Assembly: GCA_937892225.1 (NCBI GenBank)
Contig: CALAUH010000148.1
Location: forward strand, 1-17,776
DNA length: 17,776 bases
From: an uncultured Treponema sp.
GTDB lineage: Bacteria; Spirochaetota; Spirochaetia; Treponematales; Treponemataceae
Direction: 5' to 3'
Both the position numbers and the translations under genes were made by a program. The notes beneath the pieces are model-generated. The model was not told where the DNA came from. It saw nothing but the letters and a program-made list of their open reading frames with translations, and searched no databases. Of this stretch, positions 6,473-13,448 are shown in pieces; within the stretch, counting starts at the first letter, position 1; every line of letters begins with the position of its first letter.

Positions 6473-6826
6473 TTAATTTTTATAATCTAAAATCTTTCCA
6501 CTATGCCACAATTTCTCAAGATCATAGAATGTTCTAGCCTGTTCTGTCATAAGATGAACTACTATTGGTCCTAAATCAACAAGGTTCCAGTCATCTCCAT
6601 CTGACTTTTTATTTCTAGTTACGTGAATTTCTAAATCATTATTTTTTATATAATCTTTAATCTGCTTATAAAGTCCCTGTGTTAATGTAGAACTGGAAAC
6701 TGTTACAATTACAAAATAATCTGTCCAGCTGTTTAATCCGCTTATATCTAATAAAACTACATTATCACCTTTTCCATCTTCCATTAACTGAGCAATTTCT
6801 TTTGCTTTCTGTTCTGTTGTTTTCAT
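6473..6826 (-). CDS. rsfS: ribosome silencing factor RsfS
   Basis: 117 residues, the usual RsfS/Iojap size. Conserved features: A-x-x-I-A-Q-L-M-E-D-G-K-G near the start, D-I-S-G-L-N-S-W-T-D-Y-F-V-I-V-T-V-S-S-S-T, and the closing segment W-N-L-V-D-L-G-P-I-V-V-H-L-M-T-E-x-A-R-x-F-Y-D-L-E-K-L-W. It binds L14 on the 50S subunit and blocks subunit joining under nutrient limitation. GGAG is positioned before ATG 6826. It follows the LCP gene by 14 bases and is the last gene of the rplU operon. No terminator separates it from the convergent acidic-protein gene. Confidence 0.96.
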   Translation of the reverse strand: MKTTEQKAKEIAQLMEDGKGDNVVLLDISGLNSWTDYFVIVTVSSSTLTQGLYKQIKDYIKNNDLEIHVTRNKKSDGDDWNLVDLGPIVVHLMTEQARTFYDLEKLWHSGKILDYKN

Positions 6827-6840
6827 CCTGTTTACTCCAC

Positions 6841-8043
6841 TTATTTATTAATTACATAATCACCGTTAAAGTCCTGACCCAAGATGATTGTAAAGTCTAC
6901 ACTTGCTTTCTTTGAATCAGTTGAAACAGAAGCTTCTGCACGCTGAATATTTGTACAGTGAATCAAATCTCCAACGTTCTTTGCTGCTGTTTCATTTCCA
7001 ATATGATCAATAACGACTGTTTTTTCATAATCATTTCTGTCTGCGTTTACAGAAGCTAATACATCATAACTTGAATCTTTATATTTTTTTGCAGTACGAC
7101 TTGCAATACCCTGCTTTGTTGTACCATTCTGAATTTCCAAAACATACTGGTGACTTGAGAAAGTTCCGTCTGATGCAACAATCATACTGGTTGTCTGTTT
7201 TATAGCCTGTTTAATACGTTCTCCGTTTTCGTAAGGGAACAATAATTTTTTATCTTCTACAGTTCGTGGTGAACCAGTAATTGTCTGACGGATAATTGAT
7301 TCTGCATCAACTTCAGATAAATTCTGGAAGAATGATTTTTCATCGTTTTTAGAAAGATTAGTTTCAAAACAAGAATCAAAACGTTCATAGTTTTTACCAT
7401 CGAAAATTACGAAGTTCTTATCATGAAGAGCTGTTAAAAATGCTACGATAATATTTTGATATCTGTCTAAAATATCTTCAGAAGTTTCATCTTCAATATG
7501 ATATGTTAAATACAAGGCAACTTTATCACCATCAAGGTTTACCGCTCCAGAAGGAAGCAAGAATCTCTTTTCTGATTCTTCTTCAACATAATCAATTGGA
7601 GAAGGAATAAATACACGCATTCCACCAAGTAAATCTGATAATTTAATAAATTCCTGTAATTTAATCTGAACGGTAAAAGGAATTGCAATTCCTAAAAGTT
7701 TCGTAATTTCCTGATTATAAACTTCTATTCCTTTTTCATTATAAACACAATCAAGACTGTCTGTTCTTTGTAAAGATTCCCAGATTGCACCTGTCTCTGG
7801 AGGAATACTTATAGAAGCAGCTTTTTTTGTTTCCGGGTCATATAATAAAACCGTAGTAAACAGATTTTTATTATCATCATCTTCTACAACTAAAAGTGTT
7901 CTTAAAATTTTATCTGATTCTATAACATCTTTTACTACATCAACTTTTGATGACTGATAAAAATAAACACCTGTTAAAGCTAAAATTAAAACAATTACTG
8001 CAGTAAAAATAATTCCTACTTGAGTGTCAGAAAGTTTTCTCAT
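6841..8043 (-). CDS. divergent LytR-CpsA-Psr (LCP) protein with LytR_C domain
   Basis: 400 residues: a short cytoplasmic N-terminus, one membrane helix at about 10-30, an LCP-like domain at about 45-235, and a LytR_C domain at about 300-395 (L-E-I-Q-N-G-T-x-x-x-G-I-A motif). LCP enzymes normally transfer undecaprenyl-linked glycopolymers to peptidoglycan. Here the usual S-I-P-R-D-T reads S-I-P-P-E-T, the R-x-D-T upstream of it is absent, and L-x-Y-x-R-x-R reads L-T-Y-H-I-E-D, so key Arg/Asp positions are missing. D-L-L-G-G-M-R-V retains the D-x-x-G-G-V fold motif. Activity may be lost or changed. It starts 2 bases after yqeK, with GAGGGG inside the yqeK end. 'Transcriptional regulator LytR' would be a misnomer. 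Confidence 0.85.
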   Translation of the reverse strand: MRKLSDTQVGIIFTAVIVLILALTGVYFYQSSKVDVVKDVIESDKILRTLLVVEDDDNKNLFTTVLLYDPETKKAASISIPPETGAIWESLQRTDSLDCVYNEKGIEVYNQEITKLLGIAIPFTVQIKLQEFIKLSDLLGGMRVFIPSPIDYVEEESEKRFLLPSGAVNLDGDKVALYLTYHIEDETSEDILDRYQNIIVAFLTALHDKNFVIFDGKNYERFDSCFETNLSKNDEKSFFQNLSEVDAESIIRQTITGSPRTVEDKKLLFPYENGERIKQAIKQTTSMIVASDGTFSSHQYVLEIQNGTTKQGIASRTAKKYKDSSYDVLASVNADRNDYEKTVVIDHIGNETAAKNVGDLIHCTNIQRAEASVSTDSKKASVDFTIILGQDFNGDYVINK

Positions 8044-8045
8044 AA

Positions 8046-8639
8046 CTAATTCCCCTCTTTTTTACTTAACTCTTGATAATATTGTACCATTTTTTCAGTG
8101 TCCGGGTAAACTTCATATTCATGTTTTTTAAGATATTCATAATTTTCCAGAATAACACTGGCCGTCATACCATTAAGCGTTAATGCCATTAAATTTTTTC
8201 TATATTCTTTTGTAGACTGAGGTCTTTTTGGTTCACATTTATCTGCAAGAAATAAAATTTTTGTATAATCACACATTCCAAGTTTTCCTGAAACATGATT
8301 AGCAACCGCTTCAAGCAACTGTTCGTCATCTACTAAAAATTTTTCTTTCATTACAACAGCAGCAGCACGACCATGCAATAGCATTGTATTACTTGCTTCA
8401 TAATCTGTAATAGGATTTCCATCCCTTGCTGCAGTTTCAATCATTTTTTCGGAAGAAAGATATTTACACATATCATGACCAATTCCAATTAAATAACCTT
8501 TTTCTGGATCAAGATTATAAATTTTACATAGTTGAACGCACATTTTTGCAACTCTTTTGGAATGTTCATATCGCGACTGTTTAATATTTTCTTTTGTATA
8601 TTTCTTAATTTCTTTTGTAAGTTTCTTTATATCTTTCAT
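8046..8639 (-). CDS. yqeK: YqeK-family HD-domain hydrolase (probable Ap4A hydrolase)
   Basis: 197 residues from ATG 8639; a GTG six bases upstream (8645) is an alternative start. It is an HD-superfamily metal-dependent phosphohydrolase. The metal and active-site ligands are visible: R-Y-E-H (His26), G-H-D (His55, Asp56), L-L-H-G (His89), A-N-H-V-S-G (His115) and L-A-D-K-C-E-P (Asp133). Characterised YqeK proteins from Firmicutes cleave diadenosine tetraphosphate symmetrically to two ADP. The position between nadD and an LCP gene matches the common nadD-yqeK-rsfS order. No clear Shine-Dalgarno sequence; translation probably couples to nadD, which ends 12 bases upstream. Confidence 0.92.
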   Translation of the reverse strand: MKDIKKLTKEIKKYTKENIKQSRYEHSKRVAKMCVQLCKIYNLDPEKGYLIGIGHDMCKYLSSEKMIETAARDGNPITDYEASNTMLLHGRAAAVVMKEKFLVDDEQLLEAVANHVSGKLGMCDYTKILFLADKCEPKRPQSTKEYRKNLMALTLNGMTASVILENYEYLKKHEYEVYPDTEKMVQYYQELSKKEGN

Positions 8640-8651
8640 AATCACTATTTA

Positions 8652-9308
8652 TTATAAATACAATTTATTTTCGACAATATAATTATACACTGCTTCTGGG
8701 ACTAAATATCTAAAACTTTTATTTTCTGCAATTCTTGCTCTTATTTCTGTAGATGATACAGGTAAAATCGGATTGTTTAAATATCTGCATGGATATTTAA
8801 AAGTATTTATATCAAACTGAACAGAAAAATCACCTTTATAATCTCCAGTAGGAACATTATCAAAAACAGACTGTTCCAATGCAGTTAAATCCGGATAACG
8901 ATGAGTAATAATTAAATCTGCAAGTTCTACGATTTTATCAGGATTTCTCCACTTATCAAATTCTGCTGCAATTTCATCACCCATAATAAATGCAAGTTTA
9001 CCATCAATTTCGTTTTTATATTTCTGTGTTAAAAATTCCAAAGTATCTGAAGTATACGACACTCCCCCGCGATCTATTTCACAGGAATCTACTTCAAAAT
9101 GAGAATTTTTTTCTGATTTACAAAAAGCCTGTAACATTTCCATTCGTTGAACGGCAGTTACATTACTTTTTATTATTTTATGTGGAGGTATAAAAGTTGG
9201 AACAAAAATTACTTTATCATAACCAAGTTCTTTTACAACTGTATCTGCCAGCATTGCATGACTGATATGTAAAGGATTAAAACTTCCGCCAAAAACTGCT
9301 ATTTTCAT
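8652..9308 (-). CDS. nadD: nicotinate-nucleotide adenylyltransferase NadD
   Basis: 218 residues. It adenylates nicotinate mononucleotide to deamido-NAD in NAD synthesis. The nucleotidyltransferase motif G-G-S-F-N-P-x-H-x-x-H at residues 7-17 and the C-terminal S-S-T-E-I-R motif (about 180) are intact, with F-V-P-x-x-x-P-P-H-K and M-G-D-E between them. Its ATG shares one base with the obgE stop (TAATG), so translation is coupled. The length is normal for the bacterial enzyme. Confidence 0.96.
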   Translation of the reverse strand: MKIAVFGGSFNPLHISHAMLADTVVKELGYDKVIFVPTFIPPHKIIKSNVTAVQRMEMLQAFCKSEKNSHFEVDSCEIDRGGVSYTSDTLEFLTQKYKNEIDGKLAFIMGDEIAAEFDKWRNPDKIVELADLIITHRYPDLTALEQSVFDNVPTGDYKGDFSVQFDINTFKYPCRYLNNPILPVSSTEIRARIAENKSFRYLVPEAVYNYIVENKLYL

Positions 9309-10426
9309 TACTGTTCACTTCCCGGATATTGAATATTATCTTCTTCATCGTCAACAAATGCACGTGAATCCATAAAACTATTTTTTACTTTTGGAAGTTC
9401 TTCTTTCAAAGCTTCTTTTGCTTTTCCATTAACTAACTTAATAATCTGTGATTGAGCATCTTTCATTCCTCTTCCCGTAATAACAGAAACTGGAATTACA
9501 GCAGTATCTCTTTCTGTTTTATGAATTAAATCTGCTATTTCAACAGCATGATCATATGCACCTTCAACATCAATTTTATTACAAAGAACAATTCTTGGCT
9601 TTTCCATTAAATCATCTGAATAATTTTTTAATTCATTGCAAAGAGTATCATAAGTCTGTAAATAATTTTCATCAGAACAATCAATCATAAAAATTAAGCA
9701 TGATGTTCTTGTAATATGCTTTAAGAAAGTATCACCAAGTCCAAGACCTTCACTGGCACCTTCTATAATTCCAGGAATATCGGCAATAATAATATCTGTT
9801 TCATCATCAATTCTAAGTACACCTAAATTAGGAATGATAGTTGTAAAAGGATATGGTGCAATCTTTGGTCTTGCATTTGTAAAATATGTTAAAAGTGATG
9901 ATTTACCTGCATTTGGAAAACCTACCAGACCGACATCTGCCATAATCGAAAGTTCAAGTTTTAAAAATCTTGTTTCACCTTTCTGACCTGGATTTGCATG
10001 ACGGGGAGCTTGATTTGTAGAAGTCTTAAAATGAACATTTCCCCATCCACCGTTTCCGCCTTTTAAAAAAGTAAAACTTTCTTCACCTTGTGCAGTAGAA
10101 AAGTCATAGATGATTTCATCAGTTTCTGCATCACGAATTGTTGTTCCAGGAGGAACTGGAATTACAACGTCTTCTCCATCTGCCCCGTAACGATTCCAGC
10201 CTTGACCGTCACCACCATTTTTTGCTTTAAAACAAACTCGCTGACGAAGTTTTGCTAAAGTACGAAGATTTCTTTTTACGACAAAAATAACATCGCCACC
10301 TTTACCACCATCTCCACCATTTGGTCCACCATGAGGAATATATTTTTCTCGACGGAATGCAACACAACCATTACCGCCATTTCCAGAACGAACTTCTATC
10401 TGTGCTTCGTCAGCAAAACCTAACAT
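9308..10426 (-). CDS. obgE: GTPase ObgE/CgtA
   Basis: 372 residues. Obg is an essential 50S-assembly and stress GTPase. The Gly-rich Obg fold occupies residues 1-158; the G domain follows with G1 G-F-P-N-A-G-K-S at 169-176, the switch Y-P-F-T-T at 192-196, G3 D-I-P-G at 216-219, G4 N-K-I-D at 283-286 and G5 S-V-I-T-G at 314-318. After about residue 335 there is only a short acidic tail, so the OCT domain found in Bacillus Obg is lacking. GGAG lies before ATG 10426. The start is only 15 bases from the T-run of a terminator behind rpmA, so expression is likely attenuated relative to the ribosomal proteins or driven by an internal promoter. Confidence 0.96.
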   Translation of the reverse strand: MLGFADEAQIEVRSGNGGNGCVAFRREKYIPHGGPNGGDGGKGGDVIFVVKRNLRTLAKLRQRVCFKAKNGGDGQGWNRYGADGEDVVIPVPPGTTIRDAETDEIIYDFSTAQGEESFTFLKGGNGGWGNVHFKTSTNQAPRHANPGQKGETRFLKLELSIMADVGLVGFPNAGKSSLLTYFTNARPKIAPYPFTTIIPNLGVLRIDDETDIIIADIPGIIEGASEGLGLGDTFLKHITRTSCLIFMIDCSDENYLQTYDTLCNELKNYSDDLMEKPRIVLCNKIDVEGAYDHAVEIADLIHKTERDTAVIPVSVITGRGMKDAQSQIIKLVNGKAKEALKEELPKVKNSFMDSRAFVDDEEDNIQYPGSEQ

Positions 10427-10440
10427 ATTTTCTCCAAATA

Positions 10441-10477
10441 TAAAAAAAGCCCGGCTGAATTATAAGTCAAACCGGGC
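10441..10477 (-). terminator. terminator between rpmA and obgE
   Basis: On the minus strand GCCCGG (10472-10477) and CCGGGC (10449-10454) pair around a 17-base loop in which TGA/TCA can also pair, followed by seven T residues (10442-10448). A perfect TATAAT (10459-10464) lies in the loop. Expected to give partial termination within the rplU-rsfS operon. Confidence 0.75.
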
Positions 10478-10485
10478 ATTGTATC

Positions 10486-10502
10486 TGAGAGGATGCCTCT
10501 CA
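10486..10502 (-). other. short hairpin upstream of the rpmA-obgE terminator
   Basis: Perfect 7-bp stem TGAGAGG/CCTCTCA with a 3-base loop, six bases after the rpmA stop. There is no T-run of its own. It may be an RNA-processing or 3'-end-protecting stem for the rplU-rpmA message. Confidence 0.6.
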
Positions 10503-10508
10503 AATTAT

Positions 10509-10763
10509 TTATTTTGCAGCTTCAACAGAAACAATTTTGTGATTATTTCTTTCACCGAAAACTACTTTTCCATCTGCTGTAGCGAATAAACTGTCATCAC
10601 CAGCTTTCATTACATTGTCACCAGGATAGAATTTTGTTCCACGCTGTTTAACAATGATAGAACCTGCAGTAACAGTTTCACCAGCATATCTTTTTACGCC
10701 CAAGCTTTTTGGATTTGGATCGCGTCCGTTTTTTGCACCAGATCCACCACGTGTTCTTCCCAT
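10509..10763 (-). CDS. rpmA: 50S ribosomal protein L27
   Basis: 84 residues, complete. L27 lies near the peptidyl-transferase centre, its N-terminus reaching toward the P-site tRNA. N-G-R-D, L-G-V-K-R-x-A-G-E-x-V-x-A-G-x-I-I-V-K-Q-R-G-T-K-F-Y-P-G-D-N-V and G-K-V-x-F are conserved. The N-terminus reads M-G-R-T-R-G-G-S-G-A-K-N-G-R-D, with Arg where many species have A-H-K-K. There is no Firmicutes-style cleavable extension, and the protease gene prp/ysxB that often lies between rplU and rpmA is absent; the two genes are 23 bases apart. AAAGGAGAT precedes the ATG. Confidence 0.97.
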   Translation of the reverse strand: MGRTRGGSGAKNGRDPNPKSLGVKRYAGETVTAGSIIVKQRGTKFYPGDNVMKAGDDSLFATADGKVVFGERNNHKIVSVEAAK

Positions 10764-10786
10764 AGTAATCTCCTTTAAAAATTCAC

Positions 10787-11101
10787 TTATGCAAGTGTGA
10801 TTGATTCAACACGTACTTTTGTGTACTGCTGTCTGTGACCGATAAAACGGTGATAATCTTTCTTTGACTTGTATTTGAATACTAAAACCTTTTTATCTTT
10901 AAAAGTTTCTTCTACAACTACAGTTACTTTTGCACCTTTTACATAAGGAGCACCAACACTGATTTTATCTCCATCACTTACGAGAAGAACAGTATCAATG
11001 TCAATTTTTGTACCTTTTTCAGCATCAAGCTTATCTACTGTAAGGACAACATCTTTTTCTGCTTTATACTGTTTGCCCTTGAATTCAATAGTTGCGTACA
11101 T
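10787..11101 (-). CDS. rplU: 50S ribosomal protein L21
   Basis: 104 residues, standard length. Starts M-Y-A-T-I-E-F-K-G-K-Q-Y-K, and carries the late signature F-K-Y-K-S-K-K-D-Y-H-R-x-x-G-H-R-Q-x-Y-T-x-V-x-V. L21 binds 23S rRNA during early 50S assembly. It is first in the rplU-rpmA-obgE-nadD-yqeK-LCP-rsfS operon. GAGGT precedes the ATG. About 150 bases of structured leader separate it from its promoter, suggesting autogenous or growth-rate control. Confidence 0.97.
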   Translation of the reverse strand: MYATIEFKGKQYKAEKDVVLTVDKLDAEKGTKIDIDTVLLVSDGDKISVGAPYVKGAKVTVVVEETFKDKKVLVFKYKSKKDYHRFIGHRQQYTKVRVESITLA

Positions 11102-11251
11102 ATAATACCTCTATTAAAATAATTCGTTTATAAACGCCCGATGCAGTGGAAATAGGAAACAGAATCCATTCTGCAAAAGACTGGTAAGAAGACCGCATAA
11201 TAAGTATAAAACGGGGATTAAATACTATTACACCCGAAGTCTAATTACGTA
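11102..11251 (-). promoter_or_regulatory. structured 5' leader of rplU
   Basis: The predicted leader of about 150 bases contains a strong bulged stem, GTGTAATAGTAT (11222-11233) with ATACTTATTATGC (11195-11207): 12 pairs with one bulge and two G-U pairs, 14-base loop. Downstream are a CAGAA/TTCTG tetraloop hairpin nested inside a TGCAG/CTGCA closing stem and a CGTTTATAAACG palindrome close to the ribosome-binding site. This looks like a ribosomal-protein leader; the L21 leader known from Firmicutes is the obvious comparison, but I cannot confirm homology. There is no T-run, so control would be translational. Confidence 0.5.
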
Positions 11252-11257
11252 ACATAG

Positions 11258-11286
11258 ATATTATCAAAAATACGTTTTTTGTGCAA
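11258..11286 (-). promoter_or_regulatory. promoter of the rplU-rsfS operon
   Basis: TTGCAC (11281-11286 on the minus strand), a 17-base spacer and TAATAT (11258-11263). The predicted start is near 11251. It lies immediately downstream of the terminator of the preceding lipoprotein gene. Confidence 0.7.
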
Positions 11287-11311
11287 GGGGAAAACAATTG
11301 ATTTACAAATC

Positions 11312-11348
11312 AAAAAAAAAAGACTGGTCTTAAAAATAAAACCAGTCT
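11312..11348 (-). terminator. terminator of the beta-helix lipoprotein gene
   Basis: On the minus strand AGACTGGT (11341-11348) pairs with ACCAGTCT (11321-11328), a perfect 8-bp stem, followed by ten T residues. It begins about 40 bases past the lipoprotein stop and ends 25 bases before the rplU -35 box. Confidence 0.9.
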
Positions 11349-11387
11349 ATAAAAAAGGAAGTTTTTCTAACTTTTGATTATGAAAGA

Positions 11388-12602
11388 TTAATTTACAAAT
11401 TTTTCTTCATAAAAATTCTTAGTTTGAATACCATCCTTATAATATTCTGCTTTAGTACCTGTTGTATAATTAGAACTAGTTGGCTGATAATTTTTTACAG
11501 TTATTTTTCCATTTGATTCAAGCAAAATTGGAGAAAGATTATTTGTAGAAGATACAGTTCCATCCTCACGGAATGTACGATATTTATATTTTTTTTCACA
11601 ATAAATACCATCATAATATGTATTAGAAGATTCAGGACTGTTTGTAAATTCTATATAATCATTTAAATCTAATTCTCCACCTTTTTCAATAGTAATTCCT
11701 TTTGTTCCAAAGCAAACAACAGTTGGATCATCTGAATTAACACCTCCATTAATTGTTAATGAAGCTCCATCATAAATTTTTAATCTGTTAGCAGTATTTA
11801 ATAAAATATAAGGTACGTTAATTTTTCCCCAAACGGTATCAGTTTTAATTGTATACGAATTAATATGTACATAATTATATTCATTACCGTAAAAAGTATT
11901 TGTATTATTTAAGTTAAAGAATGCTGGCATACTTAAAGGCCATACATTATCAACAAATTGAGTATTTGTTACACAGTTAATCTCTTCATCATAAATTAAT
12001 GCATCATCATAATATAATGCTGCTTTTATTGAAAATGAAGCCTGTTTTGAACCTGAATTATTCTTAAATAAACAATTATCAATTCTTGCTTTACCACATG
12101 AAGTATTTTTACATACATATAATGTATTACATCCATTTCCACCATAAGAGAATTCACATCCATAGAATTTACCAGTTCCACCAGAAATATTAATCTGCTT
12201 CCAATCTCCAGCAGCAGGTGCTGTTTCACCAGCTACCATTAATTTTCTACCGCGGGTATCTCTATACGATGTAAAAATAACATTATATCCTTCTAAAGTA
12301 CCAGTATTATTTACTGTAATTCCACCTTTTGGACCAAACTTAACAATTGCTCCTTCTTTTATAACAAGATATCCACCATCTTTAATAGTATATATACTAT
12401 TAATATAATACGTAATTGGATTATTATTTCCATCTTTTCCTGGCCATTCTTCAGATACTGTTAATGGACCTGTAATTGGATTATCCACATCTGTATGGTC
12501 ACTTGTACTTTTTTTAACTTCATTAGTCAATGGTAAACATCCAATTAAGAAAACTGAAATTAATGCAGAAATTACTGCTGTCTTAAAAATAGATTTAATC
12601 AT
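11388..12602 (-). CDS. lipoprotein, predicted parallel beta-helix
   Basis: 404 residues. Lipoprotein signal peptide with lipobox L-I-G-C, the lipidated Cys being residue 22. After a Ser/Asp/Pro linker the rest has short beta-strand repeats rich in Asn and Gly: I-x-V-x-x-x-G-x-L-E-G-Y-N-V-I-F-T-S, I-x-N-C-L-F-K-N-N-S-G, N-T-x-F-V-D-N, and the recurring G-x-x-I-x-V/I-x-x-G-G/T-x-L turns. This resembles right-handed parallel beta-helix surface proteins. At least five Cys lie close together near residues 145-180, with three more later, which is unusual for a bacterial lipoprotein. No catalytic motif is recognised. AAGGAG precedes ATG 12602. It is a single-gene unit with its own terminator. Surface adhesion or glycan binding is plausible but unproven. 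Confidence 0.75.
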   Translation of the reverse strand: MIKSIFKTAVISALISVFLIGCLPLTNEVKKSTSDHTDVDNPITGPLTVSEEWPGKDGNNNPITYYINSIYTIKDGGYLVIKEGAIVKFGPKGGITVNNTGTLEGYNVIFTSYRDTRGRKLMVAGETAPAAGDWKQINISGGTGKFYGCEFSYGGNGCNTLYVCKNTSCGKARIDNCLFKNNSGSKQASFSIKAALYYDDALIYDEEINCVTNTQFVDNVWPLSMPAFFNLNNTNTFYGNEYNYVHINSYTIKTDTVWGKINVPYILLNTANRLKIYDGASLTINGGVNSDDPTVVCFGTKGITIEKGGELDLNDYIEFTNSPESSNTYYDGIYCEKKYKYRTFREDGTVSSTNNLSPILLESNGKITVKNYQPTSSNYTTGTKAEYYKDGIQTKNFYEEKFVN

Positions 12603-12623
12603 ATTTATTACTCCTTGATTATG

Positions 12624-12664
12624 ATTATAAACTAAGTTTTATAAAAAAATACAGAGTTAAACTC
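12624..12664 (-). promoter_or_regulatory. putative lipoprotein promoter with an adjacent palindrome
   Basis: TATAAT on the minus strand at 12624-12629 has no good -35 at normal spacing. Just upstream is an 11-bp palindrome, GAGTTAAACTC (12654-12664), where an activator could bind. The 126-base region is shared with divergent azlC. Confidence 0.4.
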
Positions 12665-12692
12665 ACAATTTTTATAAAAAAACACAAAATAA

Positions 12693-12721
12693 TGGAATTT
12701 TTAACCATTTTTTTATAGAAT
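12693..12721 (+). promoter_or_regulatory. possible azlC promoter (weak)
   Basis: TAGAAT (12716-12721) with TGGAAT 17 bases upstream (12693-12698). Seven bases separate the -10 from the azlC ATG, and no ribosome-binding site is present. An AATGG-N9-CCATT inverted repeat (12691-12709) overlaps the -35. Both hexamers are imperfect. Confidence 0.35.
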
Positions 12722-12728
12722 ATCATCA

Positions 12729-13448
12729 ATGAATCGTAAAACTGTATTCAATATTTTTAAAATTACCCTGCCCGTTTTTTTTGGATACATTTCCTGTGGA
12801 ATTGCGTACGGGCTTGTACTTACAAATGCAAATTATCCCTGGTGGTTTGCACCTCTTTCGTGCCTTTTTATGTATGCAGGAGCCGGTCAGTTTATTGCAA
12901 TAGGATTATTTGCAGCGGGGACAGCCTTGCCTGCAATTTTAATTACCGAAGCACTCGTAAATATTCGCCATATAGTTTACGGACTTTCCTTAATAACAAA
13001 ATTCCAGGATTGTGGAAAATGGAAACCATACTTAATTTACGCACTTACCGACGAAACCTATTCACTTTTAACAACAGTTGAAGTTCCAGAAAATGTAAAC
13101 AAAGGCAATTTTTACGGATTGATTTCTGTTTTTGATCAGTCTTACTGGGTTTTAGGAAGCACAGTTGGAGCTTTAGTTGGACAATTTATTCCTTTTGATT
13201 TGACCGGAGTTGATTTTGCACTTACCGCATTATTTGCAGTTCTTACCGTAGAACAGATTCGAAAAACTAAAGAACTTTTACCAATCATAATTGGAACAAT
13301 CTGTACAATTCTTTCTATTATTTTATGGCGTTTTGGTATAATTCCAGATTCAAGCAACATACTGATGATTGCACTTTCAATCGGAATTGCTTCCCTTTTG
13401 TTATGCAAGTACAGGCCTAATAAAATTGATAATATGGAGGAAAAATAA
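12729..13448 (+). CDS. azlC: AzlC/BrnF branched-chain amino acid exporter, large subunit
   Basis: 239 residues, usual AzlC length, with about six to eight hydrophobic helices. It pairs with the small subunit AzlD to export leucine, isoleucine, valine and analogues (AzlCD in Bacillus, BrnFE in Corynebacterium). Family features: L-P-V-F-F-G-Y-I-S-C-G-I-A-Y-G at the start, the conserved M-Y-A-G-A-G-Q-F segment, N-I-R-H-I-V-Y-G-L-S, and A-L-T-D-E-T-Y-S-L. No Shine-Dalgarno sequence precedes ATG 12729. The stop overlaps the azlD start as TAATG. The usual Lrp-type regulator azlB is not adjacent. Confidence 0.94.
   Translation: MNRKTVFNIFKITLPVFFGYISCGIAYGLVLTNANYPWWFAPLSCLFMYAGAGQFIAIGLFAAGTALPAILITEALVNIRHIVYGLSLITKFQDCGKWKPYLIYALTDETYSLLTTVEVPENVNKGNFYGLISVFDQSYWVLGSTVGALVGQFIPFDLTGVDFALTALFAVLTVEQIRKTKELLPIIIGTICTILSIILWRFGIIPDSSNILMIALSIGIASLLLCKYRPNKIDNMEEK

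Noticed and set aside
6841..8043. Annotation as a LytR transcriptional regulator
   Set aside because: The fold is an extracytoplasmic LCP domain behind a membrane helix; there is no DNA-binding domain.
10455..10471. TTGACT next to TATAAT in the rpmA-obgE terminator loop as a full promoter
   Set aside because: The two hexamers have no spacer between them, so they cannot serve as a -35/-10 pair; only the TATAAT is considered.
12026..12229. 67-codon minus-strand ORF in a second frame of the lipoprotein gene
   Set aside because: It lies entirely within the lipoprotein frame, which continues uninterrupted, so a frameshift is not indicated.
13142..13408. Minus-strand ORF opposite azlC
   Set aside because: A shadow of a membrane-protein gene whose plus-strand frame matches AzlC throughout.
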